Shown piece after piece: positions 26,841 through 33,108 of a stretch of 33,108 nt of DNA. The position numbers and the translations under genes were made by a program. Position 1 is the stretch's first letter; every line of letters starts with the position of its first letter. Origin of the DNA: Microscillaceae bacterium. GTDB lineage: Bacteria; Bacteroidota; Bacteroidia; Cytophagales; Microscillaceae. The stretch is taken from NCBI GenBank assembly GCA_011390205.1, contig JAABSX010000045.1, forward strand, positions 1-33,108. Direction: 5' to 3'. The notes beneath the pieces are model-generated. The model was not told the origin of the DNA. It made no database searches and was given only the letters and a program-made list of their open reading frames with translations.

Positions 26841-28670
26841 ATGCATGCACACAAGATTATTTTTCTGACGCTCATTCTAGCATTCACAGCACCTGCTATT
26901 CGGGCACAGGGGGATGCCCAGAATTTAGAACTTGCCGAAGAATATTTTGGAAGGCAGGAGTATGACAAAGCGACCGAACTCTATGGCAAAATAGCCAACA
27001 ACCAACAGTACCTGCCCATCATCTATAAAAACTACCTACTTAGTCTGTTTAAGCTCGAAGATTTTAAGGAATCCGAAAAACTTATCAAAAAACTCAACAA
27101 GCAAGAACCACAAAATCCCATCTATGCTATTGACTATGGGCTCTGGTGGGAGATGCAAGGCAAAGCAGACAAAGCAAAAAAAGAATACGAAAAAGTAATC
27201 AGTGATTACAAAAAGATAAACACCAATGTCATACGGGCTGCAGAACATTTTCTGAAAATCCAACAAAATCAACTTGCCCTCGATATGCTGGCAGCAGGAC
27301 GAAAAAGCGACTCGAACCCCGCAGCTTTTGCTCTAGAAATGGCAGAAGTCCATAGAATACTAGGGCAACCCGATAAAATGATTGAAGAATACTTACTCTT
27401 TGCCATCCAAAGTCATAACAATGCCGAGCAAGCCAAAGGACTCTTGCAAGATAGGCTTACCAAAGCCGAAGATTTTGAGAGGCTAGAGCAAGTCTTGCTC
27501 ACGCAGCTTCAAAAAGATGCCCGTGAAGTGACTTACAATGAACTTTTACTGTGGCTTTATATCCAGCAAAAGAGGTTTTACAGGGCTTTTATACAAGCCA
27601 AAGCACTTGACAAAAGATACCGATTAGAAGGAAGCGAACTTTACAGCATTGGGCTTATCAGCATGCAAAATCATGATTATAAAAGTGCACAGACCATCTT
27701 TGAATATATCATAGAAACCTACAAAGGAGGTGAATATTACTCACAAGCACGCAGCCAATATATCAAAGCAAAAGAGGAGGTAATCAAAAGCACTTATCCG
27801 CTAGACCTTGCAGAAATACGCTCACTTATATCTGATTATCAGTTACTTATAGCTGAACTCGGGAAAAATTATCGTACTTTTGATGATATTAGAAGCATGG
27901 CACAGCTCCATGCTTTTTATCTCAATGAAAAGGATACGGCTATCCAAATTTTAGAAGAAGCCATACAGCTAGGCAGAGGCAGGAATGATTTTGTGGCAGA
28001 ATGTAAGACAGACTTAGGAGATATTTATTTGCTCAAAAATGAGCCATGGGAAGCCACACTTCTCTACTCACAAGTAGAAAAACTCAAGCCCGAGCACCCA
28101 CTAGGTTATGAAGCAAAGCTCAGAAATGCCAAGCTATCTTATTACAAAGGCGATTTTGAGCTTGCACAAGAGCATCTTGATATTCTTAAAGAAGCTACCA
28201 CACGCGAAATAGCCAATAATGCCATGGAGTTAAGCCTGCTTATTAGAGATAATCTTTTATTTGATACCACAGGTACCGCTTTGAGAGAGTTTTCCCAAAT
28301 TGAGCTTACACTGTTTCAACATGATGACGAAAAAGCCCTCAAAGATTTAAAAAATATGCTCACAGACTACCCAAAACACAGCATCAGAGATGAAGTACTC
28401 TGGAGAAGGGCAAACCTACTCTTGAAAATGTCAAAACCAGAAGAGGCATTGATTGATTTGGAGAAGATTATCACAGAATATGCTGAAGATATTTGGGGGG
28501 ATGACGCCCTCTTTTTGATGGGTAAAACCTATGAAGAAACACTCAAAAACAAGGATAAAGCCCAAGAAATCTATAAAAATCATTTGCTCAAATACCCAGG
28601 AAGTATCTACACGGCAGAAGCCCGAAAAAGATTCAGAACATTGAGAGGTGATTTTGTGGAGATACGCTAA
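26841..28670 (+). CDS. Secreted tetratricopeptide-repeat protein
   Basis: 609 residues. A signal peptide (IIFLTLILAFTAPAIRA, about residues 6-22) is followed by Gln23. The rest is helical with many TPR-like units, for example LAEEYFGRQEYDKATELYGK (31-50), QGKADKAKKEYEKVISDYK, LISMQNHDYKSAQTIFEYII, NEPWEATLLYSQVEKLKP and NKDKAQEIYKNHLLKYPGS. The last units resemble those of YbgF/BamD-type periplasmic scaffold proteins, with the typical YPGSIYTAEARKRF end. No enzyme motif seen. Likely periplasmic protein-protein scaffold; partner unknown. First gene to the right of the origin, transcribed away from it. Confidence 0.9.
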   Translation: MHAHKIIFLTLILAFTAPAIRAQGDAQNLELAEEYFGRQEYDKATELYGKIANNQQYLPIIYKNYLLSLFKLEDFKESEKLIKKLNKQEPQNPIYAIDYGLWWEMQGKADKAKKEYEKVISDYKKINTNVIRAAEHFLKIQQNQLALDMLAAGRKSDSNPAAFALEMAEVHRILGQPDKMIEEYLLFAIQSHNNAEQAKGLLQDRLTKAEDFERLEQVLLTQLQKDAREVTYNELLLWLYIQQKRFYRAFIQAKALDKRYRLEGSELYSIGLISMQNHDYKSAQTIFEYIIETYKGGEYYSQARSQYIKAKEEVIKSTYPLDLAEIRSLISDYQLLIAELGKNYRTFDDIRSMAQLHAFYLNEKDTAIQILEEAIQLGRGRNDFVAECKTDLGDIYLLKNEPWEATLLYSQVEKLKPEHPLGYEAKLRNAKLSYYKGDFELAQEHLDILKEATTREIANNAMELSLLIRDNLLFDTTGTALREFSQIELTLFQHDDEKALKDLKNMLTDYPKHSIRDEVLWRRANLLLKMSKPEEALIDLEKIITEYAEDIWGDDALFLMGKTYEETLKNKDKAQEIYKNHLLKYPGSIYTAEARKRFRTLRGDFVEIR

Positions 28671-29008
28671 ATATCAATAAGGCTGACACAGACTGATTGT
28701 ACTCTAGCAAGACGAAATAAGAGTAAACTCTCAAAAAATAAAACAAGCCATAGGTCAAAATATACCATGTAAGCATTGAATCAAAAAACAATTATTTTAT
28801 GGTAAACTATTTGATAAATACGCAAACATAAGCCAAAAACATTCTATAGAATAGAACTCGAGAATGGACTATAATTTCTTTTTTTTCGTATAATGGCAAC
28901 TTTGTCTTAAAAAACAAGTAATTTACTCCTAAATAAAGGTATTTACTTACAAAAACATACATTTAATAAAAATTTTCATAAACACATATATCTAACTCTA
29001 TACACATT
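28671..29008. other. Intergenic stretch before gmd
   Basis: No gene. AT-rich. TATAATGG and CAACTTTG near 28892-28906 resemble parts of promoter boxes, the latter one base off TAnnTTTG; either could start the gmd transcript. No strong terminator for the TPR gene is seen. Confidence 0.4.
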
Positions 29009-30124
29009 ATGTCAAAAGTTGCACTTATTACAGGTATCACAGGTCAAGATGGTGCTTATCTTGCCGAATTATTACTCAATAAAGGATACACTGTACATGG
29101 CATCAAACGCCGTAGCTCTCTCTTTAATACTGACCGAATAGATGGGCTTTATCAAGACCCACACGAAAAAGAGCTCAGATTTATCTTGCATTATGGCGAC
29201 TTAACAGACTCTACCAACATCATTCGGATTATCCAAGAGGTACAGCCCGACGAAATCTACAACCTTGGTGCTATGTCACACGTCAAAGTCAGTTTTGATG
29301 CACCAGAATATACTGCCAATGTAGATGCACTCGGAACACTTCGTATCTTAGAAGCTGTCAGACTATTAGGGCTTACTAAAAAAACCAAAATCTACCAAGC
29401 CTCTACCTCTGAGCTATATGGTTTGGTACAGGCAGTGCCACAAAGTGAAACGACGCCTTTTTACCCTCGTTCACCCTATGCCGTAGCAAAAATGTATGGC
29501 TACTGGATTATCGTAAATTACCGTGAAGCTTATGGTATGTATGCCTGCAATGGCATCCTCTTTAACCACGAAAGCCCACTAAGAGGTGAAACGTTTGTAA
29601 CTCGCAAAATAACCCGTGCCGTTTCTCGTATTGCCCTAGGTCTGCAAGATAACCTCTACCTGGGAAACCTTGATGCCAAACGTGACTGGGGACACGCCAA
29701 AGATTATGTAGAAGCCATGTACCTGATGCTTCAGCAAGAAACTCCCGAAGATTTTGTAGTAGCCACAGGTGTAACCACCACAGTAAGAGATTTTGTCAAA
29801 ATGGCTTTCCAGGAAGTAGGCATAGAGGTAGAATTTAAGGGAGAAGGTATCAATGAAAAAGGCTACGTAGTCGCCTGTGATAGCTCTGAATATCAAGTAG
29901 AAATAGGAAAAGAAGTAGTGGCTATAGATGAGCGTTATTTCCGACCGACAGAGGTAGAACTCCTTATAGGAGACCCCACCAAAGCACAGCAAAAGCTTGG
30001 CTGGACACCAAAGTATGACTTACCTATGCTCGTGAATGATATGATGAAATCAGACCTTGCACTCTTCAAGCGTGACCAATACTTGCGTGAAGGTGGTCAT
30101 AAGACTATGAATTACCACGAATAG
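29009..30124 (+). CDS. gmd: GDP-mannose 4,6-dehydratase
   Basis: 371 residues, extended short-chain dehydrogenase. The NADP-binding motif TGITGQDG is at 8-15; the active site has Thr133 and Glu135 (ASTSELYG) and the Tyr157-xxx-Lys161 pair (SPYAVAKMY). [16 protein letters not shown] is the GDP-mannose-binding block. It converts GDP-D-mannose to GDP-4-keto-6-deoxy-D-mannose, the first step of GDP-L-fucose synthesis. It forms a pair with fcl; the 109-bp gap between them is filled by GC-rich repeats. The product probably feeds capsule, O-antigen or surface glycoprotein synthesis. Confidence 0.97.
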   Translation: MSKVALITGITGQDGAYLAELLLNKGYTVHGIKRRSSLFNTDRIDGLYQDPHEKELRFILHYGDLTDSTNIIRIIQEVQPDEIYNLGAMSHVKVSFDAPEYTANVDALGTLRILEAVRLLGLTKKTKIYQASTSELYGLVQAVPQSETTPFYPRSPYAVAKMYGYWIIVNYREAYGMYACNGILFNHESPLRGETFVTRKITRAVSRIALGLQDNLYLGNLDAKRDWGHAKDYVEAMYLMLQQETPEDFVVATGVTTTVRDFVKMAFQEVGIEVEFKGEGINEKGYVVACDSSEYQVEIGKEVVAIDERYFRPTEVELLIGDPTKAQQKLGWTPKYDLPMLVNDMMKSDLALFKRDQYLREGGHKTMNYHE

Positions 30125-30125
30125 G

Positions 30126-30230
30126 AAGCCCCCCAACCCCCAAAGGGGGAGCGAAAGGGCTTTATGTAAAATAAGAATTAAAAAATAAATCATAAAACAA
30201 AAATCCCCCCCTCGGGGGCTAAGGGGCTTT
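30126..30230 (+). repeat. Two GC-rich REP-like palindromic elements between gmd and fcl
   Basis: Two imperfect hairpin elements, at about 30126-30163 and 30201-30230, each made of C-runs followed by G-runs and each ending in GGGCTTT, with about 37 bp of AT-rich DNA between them. Their composition is very unlike the surrounding sequence. Elements of this look (CCCCCAACCCCC and GGGGG runs) are seen scattered between Bacteroidota genes. The second ends 3 bp before the fcl start, so it may control fcl translation or reduce read-through. Confidence 0.7.
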
Positions 30231-30233
30231 ACA

Positions 30234-31166
30234 ATGGAAAAAAACAGCAAAATATATGTAGCTGGGCACAGAGGAATGGTAGGTTCTGCCATCGTCCGTA
30301 AGTTTCAGCAAGAAGGCTTTGCCAATTTCGTATTGCGTACTTCCAAAGAACTAGACCTGCGCAATCAGCAAGCCGTAGCAGATTTCTTTGCCGAAGAAAA
30401 ACCCGATTATGTATTCTTGGCAGCTGCCAAAGTAGGAGGTATCTTGGCAAACAATACCTACAGAGCTGATTTTATTTATGAAAATCTGATGATTCAAAAT
30501 AATGTCATTCATCAATCTTACCTAAACGGGGTAAAAAAATTGATGTTTTTGGGCTCATCTTGTATCTATCCTAAAATGGCACCGCAGCCGCTCAAAGAAG
30601 AATATCTGCTTACAGGCTTGCTAGAACCTACCAATGAACCGTATGCCATTGCCAAAATCTCAGGTATTAAGATGTGTGAGGCTTATCGCGAGCAATATGG
30701 ATGTAATTTTATCTCGGTGATGCCCACCAATCTATATGGTGAAAATGACAACTATGACCTACAAAACTCACACGTACTGCCCGCACTCATGCGTAAGTTT
30801 GTGGAGGCTCGACAAGAAAGCAAAGAGTTTGTAGAAATTTGGGGCACAGGAAGCCCTCTAAGAGAGTTTCTGAATGTAGATGATCTAGCAGATGCTTGCT
30901 ACTTTTTGATGCAAAATTACGATGAAAAGGGCTTTGTAAACATAGGTACAGGCGAAGACATTTCTATCAAAGATTTGGCACTGCTCGTCAAAGAGCTGAG
31001 TGGCTACAAAGGCGAGCTAAGATTTGACACCTCTAAACCCGATGGTACACCACGCAAACTCATGGATGTGAGCTACCTCAAAAACTTAGGCTGGAAAGCA
31101 AAAATCACCTTGCGTGAAGGCATCAGCAAGATTCTTCAAGAGAAGTTTGATTTGGAGATGGCTTAG
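30234..31166 (+). CDS. fcl: GDP-L-fucose synthase
   Basis: 310 residues. NADP-binding motif [10 protein letters not shown] (11-20); active-site Ser108 or Ser109 (LGSSCIYPK), Tyr137 and Lys141 ([11 protein letters not shown]); conserved blocks [12 protein letters not shown] (63-74) and [20 protein letters not shown]. It performs the 3,5-epimerisation and 4-reduction of the Gmd product to give GDP-L-fucose. No fucosyltransferase or polysaccharide genes follow; a terminator closes the unit 30 bp after the stop. The start codon lies directly behind a GC-rich repeat. Confidence 0.97.
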   Translation: MEKNSKIYVAGHRGMVGSAIVRKFQQEGFANFVLRTSKELDLRNQQAVADFFAEEKPDYVFLAAAKVGGILANNTYRADFIYENLMIQNNVIHQSYLNGVKKLMFLGSSCIYPKMAPQPLKEEYLLTGLLEPTNEPYAIAKISGIKMCEAYREQYGCNFISVMPTNLYGENDNYDLQNSHVLPALMRKFVEARQESKEFVEIWGTGSPLREFLNVDDLADACYFLMQNYDEKGFVNIGTGEDISIKDLALLVKELSGYKGELRFDTSKPDGTPRKLMDVSYLKNLGWKAKITLREGISKILQEKFDLEMA

Positions 31167-31588
31167 TCCGTTTAGCCATAATACTCATCATATGACCATA
31201 TAAAGTTCTGTACTTTATGTGGTTTTTTAGGTGAGTTTTCTTTTTTAGTTTGATAGTATCAAAAGATGAGGTATTTTACATCTATGCTAGTTTCTGGTTT
31301 GATATCAAATTTATAAAAAAAGAAGTATTTGTCGGACTTATCGAAGTCTTATTTTAGTTTTCTTTTTTAGTCTTTACCTTGTCAATATGCCTTTATTTTT
31401 CGGAGCATTGTTTGGGGAGATATTGATAAGTTTTTTTGAAGGAAGTATTTGGGAATGAACCCTTATTAGGCATTCAACTTATTTATCATCTTCACTCAAA
31501 AACATTATCAAGAACTTAAGCTTATGTACACAGCCCCTTAGATATTGAGAAAATCATAATATGAAGCCACATACTCATAATCAATGAG
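31167..31588. other. Intergenic stretch after fcl
   Basis: Apart from the fcl terminator and the hairpin at the end of the cassette, nothing with coding resemblance is seen. It is T-rich on the plus strand and may mark the left border of the inserted cassette, but no terminal repeat or target duplication is obvious. Confidence 0.4.
31196..31228 (+). terminator. Terminator of gmd-fcl
   Basis: CCATATAAAGT (31196-31206) pairs with 31212-31222 (one T-G pair), loop TCTGT, followed by six T's. Confidence 0.88.
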
Positions 31589-31603
31589 TTATGTGGCTTT
31601 TTT
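31564..31603. terminator. Hairpin at the 3' end of cassette copy 2
   Basis: AAGCCACATA and CTCAT (31564-31578) pair with 31584-31599 apart from one bulged T; loop AATCA; six T's follow on the plus strand. The stop codon of the minus-strand gene (31589-31591) lies within the stem. The T-run favours termination of plus-strand transcripts. Confidence 0.7.
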
Positions 31604-32425
31604 AATTTCATAGAAATCATTAAAAGCTACTGAGATTCCTCTGAGTAGTTCTACTTCTTGTGGAGAGAATAAAAACCATTCTCCTTTTAGGTTGAGGTCT
31701 TTAAAGGTTTTTTGCAGGGTTCTTTCCCAAAGTAGTGCCATGGCTTCATTTGGAAATTCAATAGTAAGGATAAGTTTCGTGTCTGTACCCGCATTCTCAA
31801 AGGCCCTAATTCTATCAAGTGGGTCATTGCTTTTTCCAATTTTATATTCATTCGTGCCTATCTTGCGGAAGAGATACATATATGATTTTTGTTCTTCGAG
31901 CTGATGAGGGAAGAGCATAAATTTCTCCAACTTATCCACACGATTGCTTAGATTGTGGATAAGTGATGTGAGTTCTATATGATTCTTATCAATTTTCTTC
32001 TGAAGCATTTCATACATCGCACTCATGTACTGATGCATTTTAGCCTCTAGTAAATCTACTTTATCAGTTTGCTTATTTTTCTCTAATTCTCTGATAATCA
32101 GGTCTTCCGCCCAATCTCTGAATAACTTTGCCCTTGCTGATTTGATGAAAAAGCCTAGACGAATTACACCTCGTTTTGTCCAGAAGGTTTTGAGAGAACC
32201 ACCTTGTCCTACGGTGTCGGTATTTTCGACACCGATAAAATGCTTGCCATCTGTTAGTTCATCTTTATGAAGTCTTTTATGATCTCTAATAGTACTTTCA
32301 CTCACCCCATAGCCTTCGGCTACAAGCCTAGTTTCCATGAGCCATTCGTGGGTTTCGTGAGGTCTTACATAGAGGGTAAGCCCTTCAAATTGGGTTTCGA
32401 TGAGGAGTTGTTGTTGATTTTCCAT
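31589..32425 (-). CDS. Antirepressor-type (BRO-N-like) protein with C-terminal T5orf172/GIY-YIG-like domain, cassette copy 2
   Basis: 278 residues. The N-terminal domain (about 10-115) has the pattern of phage antirepressors: VAEGYGVSESTIRDH (35-49), DGKHFIG, TFWTKRGVIRLGFFIKSARA (80-99), FRDWAEDLI, close in form to the end of BRO-N domains. A coiled-coil linker follows (115-168, with LIHNLSNRVDKLE). The C-terminal domain (about 180-255) fits the T5orf172/MUG113 branch of the GIY-YIG superfamily: YMYLF, YKIGKSNDPLDRIRAF (Arg205) and KGEWF (Glu249). BRO-N/KilA-N fusions to T5orf172 are known from phages and large DNA viruses. It follows the HTH gene by 73 bp on the same strand, likely as its antagonist. 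The nuclease activity of this branch is unproven. Confidence 0.88.
   Translation of the reverse strand: MENQQQLLIETQFEGLTLYVRPHETHEWLMETRLVAEGYGVSESTIRDHKRLHKDELTDGKHFIGVENTDTVGQGGSLKTFWTKRGVIRLGFFIKSARAKLFRDWAEDLIIRELEKNKQTDKVDLLEAKMHQYMSAMYEMLQKKIDKNHIELTSLIHNLSNRVDKLEKFMLFPHQLEEQKSYMYLFRKIGTNEYKIGKSNDPLDRIRAFENAGTDTKLILTIEFPNEAMALLWERTLQKTFKDLNLKGEWFLFSPQEVELLRGISVAFNDFYEIKKAT
31932..31962. other. Inverted pair of perfect DnaA boxes inside cassette copy 2
   Basis: TTATCCACA at 31932-31940 and TGTGGATAA at 31954-31962, 22 bp from start to start, in the coiled-coil part of the reading frame. Confidence 0.7.
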
Positions 32426-32498
32426 TGTGTTGGGAGTTTAAATTTAAAATTATCATAAATGTAGTGAACGACACTTTAAAAAACAAATTTTTTTTGTT

Positions 32499-32699
32499 TT
32501 ATTTTTCATATTTATCAAAAAATAATTTTAGTAATTGTTGATAAGCATTTGAAATAGTTTTGTAACGTCCAGTTTCCCATTCAGAAATTTTGGTTCTTTT
32601 AACATTTAGCCCATCAGCCACCTCTTGCTGCTTTAAATTGTGCTTTTTCCTCAGTTCTTTGAGTTTTTCTCCTGTGAATTGTTTGGTTTCTTTGCTCAT
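32499..32699 (-). CDS. Small Cro/C1-type HTH regulator (cassette copy 2)
   Basis: 66 residues from the ATG at 32699. A longer frame (to 32759) would run into the upstream gene, and MSKETKQFTGEKLKELRKKH matches the start of the copy-1 protein (MRKETTQFTGEKLKELRKKH), so the short form is chosen. A single HTH_3 domain; the recognition-helix part reads VKRTKISEWETGRY, different from copy 1. It starts 31 bp after the T5orf172 gene ends. On the minus strand TACCTTTG at 32752-32745, inside the 3' end of that gene, matches the -7 box and could give the HTH gene its own promoter, though no -33 element at the right distance is seen. Confidence 0.88.
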   Translation of the reverse strand: MSKETKQFTGEKLKELRKKHNLKQQEVADGLNVKRTKISEWETGRYKTISNAYQQLLKLFFDKYEK

Positions 32700-32730
32700 A
32701 AGATATGTTTTTTTGTGTAAAAATAGGGTT

Positions 32731-33108
32731 TTATCTGAATTTTTCAAAGGTACGAGCAATTGCTACAAAGAAAGCTACATCTTCTTCTGTGAGTAAAAAC
32801 CACTCCCCTTTGATTCTTTTGTCTTTGAAATAGGTTTTAAAAGTATTTTCCCATAGCAGTGCTTGTTGCTCTGATTCAAGCGTAAAGTAATCTACTAGTT
32901 CAAGGTCTTCGCCAGCTACTTCAAGTTCTTTTCGTCTTTTGCTAGGGTGAACGCTTTTGCCGAATTTATGTATGTGTGTGTCTATTCTTCGCATAAGGTA
33001 GGTAGAGGCTTCTCTTTGTTCTGTTTTTTGAGGGAGTAAAGTAGGGTTCTCTAACTTATCCACACGAGTAGCTAGATTGTGGATAAGTAGCATTACCTCA
33101 GCATGGTT
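32731..33108 (-). CDS. T5orf172/GIY-YIG-like protein, cassette copy 3 (5' end outside window)
   Basis: The frame is open to the window edge (126 codons including the stop). The first visible residues, NHAEVMLLIHNLATRVDKLE, align with NHIELTSLIHNLSNRVDKLE in copy 2, so the ATG at 33093 is internal and the gene continues upstream, probably with an N-terminal antirepressor domain. The visible C-terminal domain reads STYLMRRIDTHIHKFGKSV, HPSKRRKELEVAG and IKGEWFLL, a T5orf172/MUG113-type domain. The first GIY-YIG tyrosine pair is changed (TYLM, HKFG in place of YMYL, YKIG). It is followed by the HTH gene of copy 2 after 31 bp and is probably co-transcribed with it. Confidence 0.82.
   Translation of the reverse strand, partial: NHAEVMLLIHNLATRVDKLENPTLLPQKTEQREASTYLMRRIDTHIHKFGKSVHPSKRRKELEVAGEDLELVDYFTLESEQQALLWENTFKTYFKDKRIKGEWFLLTEEDVAFFVAIARTFEKFR
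33056..33086. other. Inverted pair of perfect DnaA boxes inside cassette copy 3
   Basis: TTATCCACA at 33056-33064 and TGTGGATAA at 33078-33086, again 22 bp from start to start and in the same part of the protein frame as in the other two copies. Confidence 0.7.

Noticed and set aside
32700-32759. Longer form of HTH copy 2 overlapping the upstream T5orf172 gene
   Set aside because: The copy-1 protein has no such extension, and homology starts at MSKETKQ.

Overview
The window looks like a piece of a Bacteroidota chromosome, most likely Cytophagales-like; the exact genus cannot be told from the sequence. The signs are low-GC DNA, few Shine-Dalgarno sequences, several promoters of the Bacteroidota type (TTTG, about 20 bp, TAnnTTTG), a YebC that begins MGRAFEYR, a secreted FG-GAP/thrombospondin-3 protein, an SbsA-Ig lipoprotein, and a membrane pyrophosphatase of the K+-dependent type.

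Layout. 1-2469 (-): 5' part of a large secreted FG-GAP/Ig-like protein that runs off the left edge. 2916-5111 (-): hppA. 5345-6058 (+): yebC. 6275-8443 (+): membrane sensor with HAMP, GAF and PAS domains but no output domain. 8455-9735 (+): a decayed cassette made of a remnant of a T5orf172-type gene, an intact small HTH gene, and an antirepressor/T5orf172 pseudogene. 10046-13602 (+): pgeF, an AI-2E family permease and purA. 13755-16868 (-): rel-fur-STAS operon. 17128-18717 (+): tRNA-Leu(UAG) and trigger factor. 18911-22463 (+): clpP, a DUF695-type gene and clpX. 22531-23380 (-): ECF sigma factor overlapping a 78-residue gene. 23594-26199 (+): mtgA and the lipoprotein. About 26225-26735: a dense cluster of DnaA boxes next to AT-rich DNA, read here as the chromosomal origin oriC. 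26841-31166 (+): TPR protein, then gmd-fcl (GDP-L-fucose synthesis). 31589-33108 (-): a second, intact copy of the HTH plus antirepressor/T5orf172 cassette, with a further T5orf172 gene running off the right edge.

How it fits together. Most genes are core housekeeping functions (protein folding and turnover, stringent response, purine metabolism, cell wall, surface sugar) around a probable replication origin. The unusual part is the repeated cassette. It occurs in opposite orientation on the two sides of the origin, once decayed and once intact, with the gene order T5orf172 gene, HTH, antirepressor-T5orf172. The two HTH proteins are nearly identical in their first half and differ in the recognition helix. 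Each of the three T5orf172 genes that retains the linker carries, inside its coding sequence, two perfect DnaA boxes in inverted orientation exactly 22 bp apart. This link between a phage-like regulatory family and the DnaA box is the main candidate for something undescribed.
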